This document shows, in pieces, positions 1 through 5,719 of a stretch of 6,262 nucleotides of DNA. Positions within the stretch are counted from its first letter, which is position 1. Each line of letters opens with the position of its first letter. The notes under the pieces were generated by a model, which was not told the DNA's origin, ran no database searches, and saw only the letters and a program-made list of their open reading frames with translations. Location: contig JAEYQF010000019.1 of the NCBI GenBank assembly GCA_023410155.1, positions 1 to 6,262 on the forward strand, written 5' to 3'. The translations under genes were made by a program, and so were the position numbers. This stretch comes from Verrucomicrobiota bacterium (lineage in GTDB: Bacteria; Verrucomicrobiota; Verrucomicrobiia; Opitutales; Opitutaceae).

Positions 1-62
1 GGGTTGGGAGAAGAAAAGCGGATCACGATTTCGCGGTCATTTTCCACGCCGGATGAGCGAGC
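1..62. other. Left-edge segment downstream of rapA
   Basis: This short stretch follows the rapA stop codon. On the minus strand the frame that continues past that stop stays open to the window edge and contains a GTG codon at 47-45, which would begin a peptide reading VENDREIVIRFSSPN. No Shine-Dalgarno sequence precedes this GTG, and about 15 codons is too little to identify a protein. A nearby ATG on the minus strand (40-38) reaches a stop after five codons. I see no hairpin followed by a T-run that would act as a rapA terminator. Confidence 0.2.
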
Positions 63-2954
63 TCAATGCTCGACCGGCGACTCGATGATGAGGCGCAGCG
101 AGTCCAGTCTCAGGCGTGCCGATCGGATCGCCCCTTGGATGTGGCCGAGTTGCTCGCGCGCGAGTTCGATCTCCTCGGCGCGGACGAGATCGTTGCGTTT
201 CCGAAGATCGATCAGCCGCTCGATCTCAGACCCCAGCGCAGCCGTCGCCATATTGAGCGCAGCACGACGACGGTTCTCGCTCAGCGCCTCGGCGGCTCGC
301 TCGGCGGCCTCTCGCATCCCCTTCAGCACCTCGCCGCTGAAGCCCGGTCGGTCGAGGAATCGCTGCAAATCTCCGTCATCCACCTCGCCCGCCACTGCCG
401 TTACTGGCCGCTCGCCGGTGAGGTCGTTGCCGCGGACATCCACGACCACGCGCACCGGCCCAGGCGCCAGGAACTGGTCCACGTGCCAGCGCGAATCGGC
501 CACGGTTTCGAGAACGAACACCACCTCGAGGAGAAGATTCGGCTCGTCCGCCGGCAGAGTGCCAAACGCGGTGCATCCGCGCGGACTCTCCACCAACAGG
601 TCGATCGCATCGCGCACCAGCGCGTGGTCCGCAGAAAGGAAGCGGACGTCCTCACGGGCGAGCGCGCGGCGGCGCTCGAACGTCGCGAGCATCCCATCGC
701 GGTCGATCGAGGGGAAACTCTCCACATAAGCATGCGACGGATCGAGAAACAGTTCGCCGTGCTCGTGCTCCTTCACCCTCACGCCGAAATGATCGAGCAG
801 GTCGAAGAGGAATCGCCTGAGCGCCGGGTCGTCCTCTGCGGCGCGCACGCGCTCCACGATCTCACCGGCCACGCGCACATCGAACGAGTTCAACTCCAGC
901 AGCCGGTCCCGTCCCTGCCGCATTTTCTCCGCGAGCGCCTCGCGGAAAGCGGCCGTCTCGTCGACGAGCTTTTCGATCTCAGCCTCACGTTGCGCCGGGC
1001 TCGCCGGCGGCGTCGCCGCCAGCGCGAACAACGATGCACCAAACCGATCCTGGAACTCCGGGCCGCCCTGCAGCGGCGCCTCGAAGGCGTTCAAGCCCCG
1101 GTGATACCACTCGAGCACGACTTCGTCGGCACTGCCCATCACATAGGGCACATGGATGCGGATCGTCTCCGTCTGACCGATGCGATCGAGTCGGCCGATG
1201 CGTTGCTCCACGAGCCCGGGATTCAGCGGCAAGTCGAACAACACGAGATGGTGCGCGAACTGAAAATTCCGACCTTCACTCCCGATCTCCGAGCACACGA
1301 GAAGTTGCGCGCCTTCCGGCTCCGCAAACCAGGCTGCGTTTCGATCGCGCTGCACAAGCGCCAGTCCCTCGTGAAACAAGCCTACCTTAGTCGCAGTGAG
1401 CTCCTGCAGCGCCGCCGCGAGCGCGAGGACTTTGCGTTGCGATTTGCAGATGAGCAGGACCTTTGCCGGCGCGAGATCCTTCAAAAGTCCCACGAGCCAC
1501 GCGAGCCGTGGATCGCCTTTGAAGGAATAGCGCACGGACTCTCCTCCCCCTGCCTCCTCCGCCTGGAGTTCGCGTGCGATCCGCGCGAGCAATGTCACGT
1601 TGTGCTCGGAGTCGATCGGCGCGGGACAAAACTTACGCTTCGGGAATCCGCTCAACGCCGCCCGCGTGTTTCGAAACACCACGCGCCCGGTGCCGTGCTG
1701 GTCGAGCAGCGTCCGCAACAGCGCTTCGCGGGCACCGCGCGCGCCCTTCCTCACCGCCGCGAGATGCTGCGCCAGCCGCTCGGGATCCTTGGTGAAAATC
1801 TCGGCCAGAGTGGTCGCGTCGTTTTCATCGATCGGTTTTCCCTCAACCAACCGATTCGCGACCGAGGCCACCCGCGTGTAGCGCTCTGTCTCCTCGCGAA
1901 ACTGCACGAGGTCACGATAGCGCGCCGGATCCAGCAAGCGGAGCCGCGCAAAATGTCCTTCCAACCCGAGCTGCGTCGGCGTCGCCGTCAGCAGCAGCAA
2001 TCCCGGTGTCTTCGCCGCGAGCGCCTCCACGAGCGCATACTCCGCACTCACCCGCTCCGGCGTCCAAGCGAGGTGATGCGCTTCATCGACGATGACGAGA
2101 TCCCACCCGGCATCCGCCACCTGCCCCGCGCGGCGCTCGTTCGTCGCCGCAAACGTCACGCTGCACAAAGCCAGCTGCGTGCTCGCAAACGGATTCGCCT
2201 CGGGAGTGCGCGACTCGAGTTCCGCGCATCGCGCCTCATCGATTATCGTGAACCACAGATTGAAGCGTCGCAGGAGTTCCACGAACCACTGATGCACCAA
2301 CGACTCCGGCACGAGGATCAGCGCCCGCTTCACTTTCCCGACCTCTAGCAGCCGATGCAGGATCAGGCACGCCTCGATCGTCTTGCCCAGTCCCACCTCG
2401 TCGGCGAGCAGCACCCGGGGCAACTGCCGGGACGCGACTTCGTTCAGGATGAAGAACTGATGCGGCAACAAATCGATGCGCCCGCCGAGAAAACCACGCA
2501 CGGGCGAGGACCGCAGCCGTTCCCTCATCACGAGCGCCAGCCATCGTAAATCAAACACGTCGTTCGGGTCCGCTTGTCCGGCGAGCAGTCGCTCCACGGG
2601 CGCATTCACGCTCGTGACATCCGAGATCTCGTCCTCTCGCATCCGCGTGCCGGCGCCCGCATACACCAGCAGCCCGCATTCTTCCTCCACACTCTCGATC
2701 ACCAGACTCGCACCACTTCGCCCGACGACGCTTTCACCCACGCGAAACATCACGCGCTTCAACACCGGCGTGGCAGCCGCGTAGATCCGCCGCTCGTTCG
2801 TCGCCGGAAACGAAACCTCGATTCGCCCGCCCTCGACGCTCGCGACTACGCCGAGCCCGAGCTCGGGTTCGCGTTCGCTCACACACCGCTGTCCTGGAAA
2901 ACGGAGACTCACGCCCACGATGAAGTGCGCGCGCGGCTCGTTTTCCAGCGCCAT
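63..2954 (-). CDS. rapA: RapA-type RNA polymerase-associated Swi2/Snf2 ATPase
   Basis: The 963-residue product matches E. coli RapA (968 aa) along its whole length. RapA binds core RNA polymerase and uses ATP hydrolysis to help recycle polymerase stalled after transcription. Visible in order: an N-terminal Tudor-like region (about 16-120; GQRCVSEREPELGLG, FPATNERRIYA, RVMF); Walker A in ADEVGLGKT (184-192, Lys191); motif Ia LILVPESLVHQW (212-223); DEAH box (290-293); TAT motif III (323-325); the second RecA lobe with FHEG (527-530), GSEGRNFQFA (558-567) and the arginine-finger motif QRIGRLDRIGQ (584-594); then the RapA-specific C-terminal half with QGRDRLLELNS (680-690), FPSI.RDG and ALARED (764-769). 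No catalytic residue is missing. The ATG at 2954 is used for lack of a better start. E. coli RapA begins near residue 16 here, so GTG codons 13 or 15 (2918 or 2912) are alternatives, though neither has a ribosome site. A loose AGGCGGCGGG lies about 13 bases before the ATG. It starts 28 bp after the GH5 stop, suggesting co-transcription. Identity is secure; the exact start is less so. Confidence 0.95.
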   Translation of the reverse strand: MALENEPRAHFIVGVSLRFPGQRCVSEREPELGLGVVASVEGGRIEVSFPATNERRIYAAATPVLKRVMFRVGESVVGRSGASLVIESVEEECGLLVYAGAGTRMREDEISDVTSVNAPVERLLAGQADPNDVFDLRWLALVMRERLRSSPVRGFLGGRIDLLPHQFFILNEVASRQLPRVLLADEVGLGKTIEACLILHRLLEVGKVKRALILVPESLVHQWFVELLRRFNLWFTIIDEARCAELESRTPEANPFASTQLALCSVTFAATNERRAGQVADAGWDLVIVDEAHHLAWTPERVSAEYALVEALAAKTPGLLLLTATPTQLGLEGHFARLRLLDPARYRDLVQFREETERYTRVASVANRLVEGKPIDENDATTLAEIFTKDPERLAQHLAAVRKGARGAREALLRTLLDQHGTGRVVFRNTRAALSGFPKRKFCPAPIDSEHNVTLLARIARELQAEEAGGGESVRYSFKGDPRLAWLVGLLKDLAPAKVLLICKSQRKVLALAAALQELTATKVGLFHEGLALVQRDRNAAWFAEPEGAQLLVCSEIGSEGRNFQFAHHLVLFDLPLNPGLVEQRIGRLDRIGQTETIRIHVPYVMGSADEVVLEWYHRGLNAFEAPLQGGPEFQDRFGASLFALAATPPASPAQREAEIEKLVDETAAFREALAEKMRQGRDRLLELNSFDVRVAGEIVERVRAAEDDPALRRFLFDLLDHFGVRVKEHEHGELFLDPSHAYVESFPSIDRDGMLATFERRRALAREDVRFLSADHALVRDAIDLLVESPRGCTAFGTLPADEPNLLLEVVFVLETVADSRWHVDQFLAPGPVRVVVDVRGNDLTGERPVTAVAGEVDDGDLQRFLDRPGFSGEVLKGMREAAERAAEALSENRRRAALNMATAALGSEIERLIDLRKRNDLVRAEEIELAREQLGHIQGAIRSARLRLDSLRLIIESPVEH

Positions 2955-2982
2955 CTGGCGAATACGGCCCGCCGCCTGACGC

Positions 2983-3903
2983 TCACTCGCCAGGGCTGCG
3001 CACTTCGCGCAGTTTCGAGTAAACCTTCTGGAAATACGGATGCGGCGAATACGTCTGCGCGCGCGGCTCGTCGCCCCAATACGGCTGCACCATGTTCATC
3101 CGCTCTCCATCGCCGTTCCAGGCCCAGGCGAGGAGCGGCCAGCCTTTCTCTCGCGCGTGGTCAATGATCGCACTCCAGTCCGACTCGCCTTCGCGCTCGC
3201 CCCCAAACTCGCCGACGATCGCGGGGCGCCCCGTCGCATCGAGCGCATCGAGATCCTCTGGTCGCATCCAGCGATTGGGTCCCTGCTCCACCCAACCGCT
3301 GGCATAGATGTGCACCGAAAAGATGAGATTCCCGTCCGGCAACAGCGCCGAAGCGTCACGCGCCACATACGTCTCCTGCCCCCAGCCGGGCACGTCGACG
3401 ATGATCGGCCCCTGATAAACCTCCCGCACGACCGAGATCGCGGGATTGTAGGCGTCCGCAAACGTCCTGGCGGTCTGCTTGTGACTGCCCCATTCGTTCA
3501 TCAGGTTCACGATGAGTCCGGGCGCAGCCTCGTTGAGGGTGGCAAAATTCTTCTTCCACCACCGGGCCGCATTCAACAACTCCTCCGCACTGTCGCTGCC
3601 GTTGTAGGGGAAATGATGATACGTCGCGATCACGCGCAGCCCCTCGGCGTGCGCCTCGCGCAGCCAACGCGTCGCCACTTCCATTGGCACGCGCGGCTCG
3701 ATCTCGACTCGCACGGTGCGGATCGCCGGATGTTGTCTCATTAGCTCCCACCCGAACGTCACGTTCCCCTCGGCGAAATACGAAGGCTGCAGATTCACGC
3801 CGTCACCCCACTCGAGCGAGCGCCCCGCGAAGGCGGCCGCGCCGCACGCCACACCAGCCAGAACGAAGACCGCGCACCGCCAAAAAATCCTGTGAATGAC
3901 CAT
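2983..3903 (-). CDS. Secreted GH5-type glycoside hydrolase, probable endo-beta-mannanase
   Basis: This is a 306-residue protein with a Sec signal peptide: basic N-terminus (MVIHRIFWR), hydrophobic core to about residue 24, and a likely cleavage site AFA/GRS after residue 27. A Cys at 20 is present but its context (AGVAC) is a poor lipobox. The mature part shows clan GH-A order: VRVEIEP (64-70), YHHFPYNGSD (95-104), the acid/base Glu137 in VNLMNEWG (132-139), VDVPGWGQET (169-178), SVHIYASGW (196-204), the nucleophile Glu232 in VGEFGGE (230-236), and LLAWAWNGDG (257-266). The VDVPGWGQ, NEW and GEFG motifs resemble GH5 subfamily 8-like mannanases, so cleavage of beta-1,4-mannan in the periplasm or outside the cell is the best guess; cellulase activity cannot be excluded. 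The catalytic domain of about 280 residues is compact and has no carbohydrate-binding module. The frame stays open upstream to 4332, but that extension is repeat-derived and Arg/His/Pro-rich. ATG 3903 puts the signal peptide at the N-terminus. GGAGGG lies about 18 bases before it, farther than ideal. It is probably the first gene of a transcript with rapA. Confidence 0.85.
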   Translation of the reverse strand: MVIHRIFWRCAVFVLAGVACGAAAFAGRSLEWGDGVNLQPSYFAEGNVTFGWELMRQHPAIRTVRVEIEPRVPMEVATRWLREAHAEGLRVIATYHHFPYNGSDSAEELLNAARWWKKNFATLNEAAPGLIVNLMNEWGSHKQTARTFADAYNPAISVVREVYQGPIIVDVPGWGQETYVARDASALLPDGNLIFSVHIYASGWVEQGPNRWMRPEDLDALDATGRPAIVGEFGGEREGESDWSAIIDHAREKGWPLLAWAWNGDGERMNMVQPYWGDEPRAQTYSPHPYFQKVYSKLREVRSPGE

Positions 3904-3954
3904 GAGGCCGACGAGCGAGTGCCCTCCGCCATTCCCTGTCAACGGCGACCACCG

Positions 3955-3985
3955 CCCCTCCCGCGCTCCCCGCCCCCGCCTCCCC
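3955..3985 (-). other. G-quadruplex-type tract in the GH5 leader
   Basis: Read on the minus strand, the GH5 sense strand, this 31-base tract has five runs of three to five G (plus-strand C-runs at 3982-3985, 3973-3977, 3968-3971, 3960-3962 and 3955-3958). The gaps between runs are 4, 1, 5 and 1 bases. That satisfies the usual G3+ with 1-7 base loops pattern. It ends 51 bases upstream of the GH5 ATG, so it would lie in the mRNA leader if transcription starts near the AT-rich palindrome. The pattern is directly visible; folding and any effect on expression are inference, and GC-rich genomes produce such tracts by chance. Confidence 0.5.
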
Positions 3986-4015
3986 TCAAACACCAGCGCA
4001 GCGAACAAGAGAAGA

Positions 4016-4048
4016 ACTACAACGTTATATATTATATGACGTTGTAGT
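4016..4048. promoter_or_regulatory. AT-rich 33-bp near-perfect palindrome, possible operator/promoter
   Basis: Arms ACTACAACGT (4016-4025) and ACGTTGTAGT (4039-4048) are exact reverse complements. The interior pairs as well (4027-4031 with 4033-4037) around the central T4032; the single mismatch is T4026 against G4038. The core is an island of A/T in a very GC-rich neighbourhood. On the minus strand it contains a perfect TATAAT (4036-4031), placing a possible GH5 start site roughly 120 bases before the ATG, but no -35 hexamer is recognisable 16-18 bases upstream. A symmetric site covering a -10 element would suit a dimeric repressor or activator. The ACTACA/TGTAGT ends are reminiscent of the half-sites of BlaI/MecI/CopY-family operators; that resemblance is only suggestive because the spacing differs. 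Confidence 0.55.
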
Positions 4049-4122
4049 CCGTGCTGCGCGGGGTTCGCGGCAACGGGAGAAGATCGATGTGCGGAGTGGC
4101 TCGGGTGTGATTCACGTGCGCG

Positions 4123-4228
4123 CGTGACTCGGCGCGGACACTGGCGTGACTCGGTGCGGACACTGCCGTGAGGCGGTGCGGACGCTGGCGTGAGTCGGTG
4201 CGGACGCTGGCGTGAGGCGGTGCGGCGG
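4123..4228 (+). repeat. Array of five 22-bp direct tandem repeats
   Basis: Units begin at 4123, 4145, 4167, 4189 and 4211. Each starts CGTGA, followed by a core of the form CTCGGTGCGGACACTGG with few substitutions. Units 1 and 2 differ at two positions, units 3 and 4 at one, and unit 5 matches for about 15 bases before diverging. A further exact 11-base copy of CGTGACTCGGT lies alone at 4363-4373. A period of 22 is not a multiple of three and shifts frame at each copy, arguing against a coding role. It is close to two helical turns, so repeated protein sites would lie on about the same face of the helix. It could equally be neutral slippage expansion. Confidence 0.75.
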
Positions 4229-4557
4229 GGATGGTGGATCATTTCTCCTTCGCGGTCATCGGGAGAGGCTCCGTTGGCCTCGTGACGCGCGCGAAGATCG
4301 CGAGGGAGTTCTCGCTCACGCCACCTCCGCAAAAGCTACCACGATCAGCCGTTCATCTCGATCGTGACTCGGTCTACATCGTGGCATGAACCGGGATCCA
4401 CGTTGGCGCGACTTGGGACGGAGTTGGCGGCGAGTCGATCCGAGCACTGCGACGGCTCGGGGCCGACTTCGCCTTGAGTCGAGCGTCAGCCAATTGCTGA
4501 GGCGCACTTCCGAAGCTCTCCCAGAGAAATTCCCGCGGGGCGCGGCTACGTTGGGCC

Positions 4558-5673
4558 ATGAACACACCTTTTTCGCGTAAGCCCCGCCTCCCCTCCGAAA
4601 AACTCCGCGACCAAGTCGTCGTGATCACGGGCGCGTCGAGCGGAATCGGCCGCGCCACCGCAATCGCGTTTGCACGCGAGGGTGCCCGGCTCGTGCTGGC
4701 CGCGCGAAACGCGCCGGCATTGCAGGAAGTCGCCGGCGAATGTGCATCACACGGCATTCATGCGCGGATCGTGCCCACCGATGTCGCGGACGCCGCTGCG
4801 GTTCAGAACCTGGTGCAACAAACACTCGACGCGTTCGGCCGCATCGATGTTTGGATCAACAACGCCGGCGTCGGGTTGTTTGGCCCGTTCCAGCGCGCCT
4901 CAATTGAAGAACATCGGCGCGTCGTGGAGATCGATCTTTTTGGCGCGATGAACGCCGCTTCGGCGGTCGTGCCCGTTTTCCTGCGTCAAAAGCGCGGCAC
5001 GATGATCACCAATATCTCGATCGGCGGATTTGTCCCCGTGCCTTTCGCGTCGGCTTACACCGCGGCGAAATTCGGCCTGCGCGGTTTCATGGCGGGACTG
5101 CGCCAGGAACTCGCTCCGCACCGCGACATCCACATCTCGTGCATTTTTCCCGGCGTGATCGACACTCCCGGCTACCAACATGGCGCCAACGTCTCCGGCG
5201 CGATGCTCAAGCCGACGCCGATCATGGATCCACCCGAGCGCGTTGCGGATGCCTTGGTCGCAGTGGCCGAGCATCCGCGTCCCGAGGTGCCGGTCGGGCT
5301 GCCCACGCGCGCCGCGCGATTCGGCTACGGCGTGGCTCCGGGGCTCACCGAGTGGATGACCGGGCTGTTTTTCCGCACTTATCTGCGCCGCGCAGACCCG
5401 GCCCCGTTCGAGCAGGGAAATCTGTTTGAACCTTCGAGCGGGCGGATGTCTGCCAGTGGCGGGTGGCAGTCCCAACCGCAATCCACGCCCACGCGCGCAC
5501 TGGTCGGTGCAGCGGGTGCGGCGGCTGTCGTCGTTGCCGCGGGTTGGTGGTGGCGTTCACGTCAGCGGAAGAACACGCGTCAAATTTACCAGCCGCGCCG
5601 GGTGCGAGAGGTCGGTCCGCGGAAAGGCCTCACCGCCCGCGCGGACCCGGTCGAAGCCGTGCCGATCCATTGA
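4558..5673 (+). CDS. SDR-family NAD(P)-dependent oxidoreductase with C-terminal membrane segment
   Basis: The 371-residue product opens with a classical SDR Rossmann domain: cofactor motif TGASSGIG (24-31), Arg50 after beta-strand 2 (LVLAARN), which favours NADP(H), Asp75 in PTDV, NNAG (101-104), Ser154 in TNISIGG, and YTAAK with Tyr167 and Lys171, followed by FPGVIDTPG (197-205). The Asn usually found in the helix-4 motif is Asp126 (EIDLFG). The substrate is unknown; alcohol or ketone oxidoreduction is as far as the motifs go. After about residue 285 (GNLFEPSSG) comes a Gly/Ser/Gln-rich linker, a hydrophobic stretch (about 314-332, ending in three Trp) and a strongly basic tail of about 38 residues, so membrane attachment is likely. 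SDR domains are usually near 250 residues, so about 100 are extra. The ATG at 4558 puts the first strand about 20 residues in, as expected; the preceding bases lack a good Shine-Dalgarno sequence. It converges on the partial gene to its right with an 8-bp gap. Confidence 0.9.
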   Translation: MNTPFSRKPRLPSEKLRDQVVVITGASSGIGRATAIAFAREGARLVLAARNAPALQEVAGECASHGIHARIVPTDVADAAAVQNLVQQTLDAFGRIDVWINNAGVGLFGPFQRASIEEHRRVVEIDLFGAMNAASAVVPVFLRQKRGTMITNISIGGFVPVPFASAYTAAKFGLRGFMAGLRQELAPHRDIHISCIFPGVIDTPGYQHGANVSGAMLKPTPIMDPPERVADALVAVAEHPRPEVPVGLPTRAARFGYGVAPGLTEWMTGLFFRTYLRRADPAPFEQGNLFEPSSGRMSASGGWQSQPQSTPTRALVGAAGAAAVVVAAGWWWRSRQRKNTRQIYQPRRVREVGPRKGLTARADPVEAVPIH

Positions 5674-5719
5674 TCCGGCGCTCAACGCACGTGAAACACG
5701 AGCGTGGGATCCAATGGAT
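5665..5719. terminator. Inverted repeat at the convergent gene ends
   Basis: The segment 5665-5676 (ATCCATTGATCC) pairs with 5707-5719 (GGATCCAATGGAT) to form 12 pairs with a one-base bulge, around a loop of 30 bases. It spans the SDR stop codon and the last codons of the convergent partial gene, where a shared bidirectional terminator would be expected. There is no T-run on either side, so it is not a canonical intrinsic terminator. The call rests on position and pairing alone. Confidence 0.3.

Larger units (their letters stand above)
3904..4557. other. Divergent intergenic region (GH5 / SDR)
   Basis: This 654-bp gap between two genes that point away from each other must hold both promoters. 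From the GH5 side it contains a C-rich tract (G-rich on the GH5 sense strand), a sharply AT-rich 33-bp palindrome, and five 22-bp tandem direct repeats, each listed separately. The right-hand part, 4231-4557, has no repeat array and no convincing gene. It contains one isolated 11-base copy of the repeat core (CGTGACTCGGT) at 4363-4373. Short open frames on both strands here (for example 4386-4580 plus and 4316-4567 minus) give Arg/Ser/Pro-rich products without recognisable motifs. No clear paired -35/-10 promoter was found for the SDR gene, and none of the segments looks like a tRNA or known riboswitch. Confidence 0.6.

Noticed and set aside
66..2348. A 760-codon open frame on the plus strand, antisense to rapA
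   Set aside because: It lies wholly inside the strongly supported rapA gene. Its product is Arg/His/Gln/Leu-rich with no recognisable motif, as expected from a GC-rich antisense frame that lacks stops.
2786..2803. Repeated ATNERR peptide at residues 51-56 and 270-275 of RapA as an internal duplication
   Set aside because: The six shared residues sit in unrelated domains and the similarity does not extend into the flanks.
3914..3942. TTGACA on the minus strand (3942-3937) as a -35 for the GH5 gene
   Set aside because: No -10-like hexamer lies 16-18 bases downstream (CTCGCT at the expected place), and a start there would leave almost no leader.
4123..4228. CRISPR array
   Set aside because: The 22-bp units are directly contiguous without unique spacers, and no cas gene is nearby.
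3904..4332. N-terminal extension of the GH5 gene to an upstream ATG (449 residues in total)
   Set aside because: The extra 143 residues translate the 22-bp repeats, the palindrome and the G-rich tract, and are Arg/His/Pro-rich. They would bury an obvious signal peptide in the middle of the protein.
4316..4567. Small minus-strand open frame in the divergent gap
   Set aside because: It overlaps the SDR start, is Arg/Ser-rich, and shows no ribosome site or family motif.
4386..4580. Small plus-strand open frame ahead of the SDR gene
   Set aside because: Its 64 residues are Arg-rich without motifs, and it overlaps the SDR start in another frame without a ribosome site.
4900..5481. A 193-codon minus-strand open frame inside the SDR gene
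   Set aside because: It is antisense to well-supported SDR motifs, and its product is low in recognisable structure.
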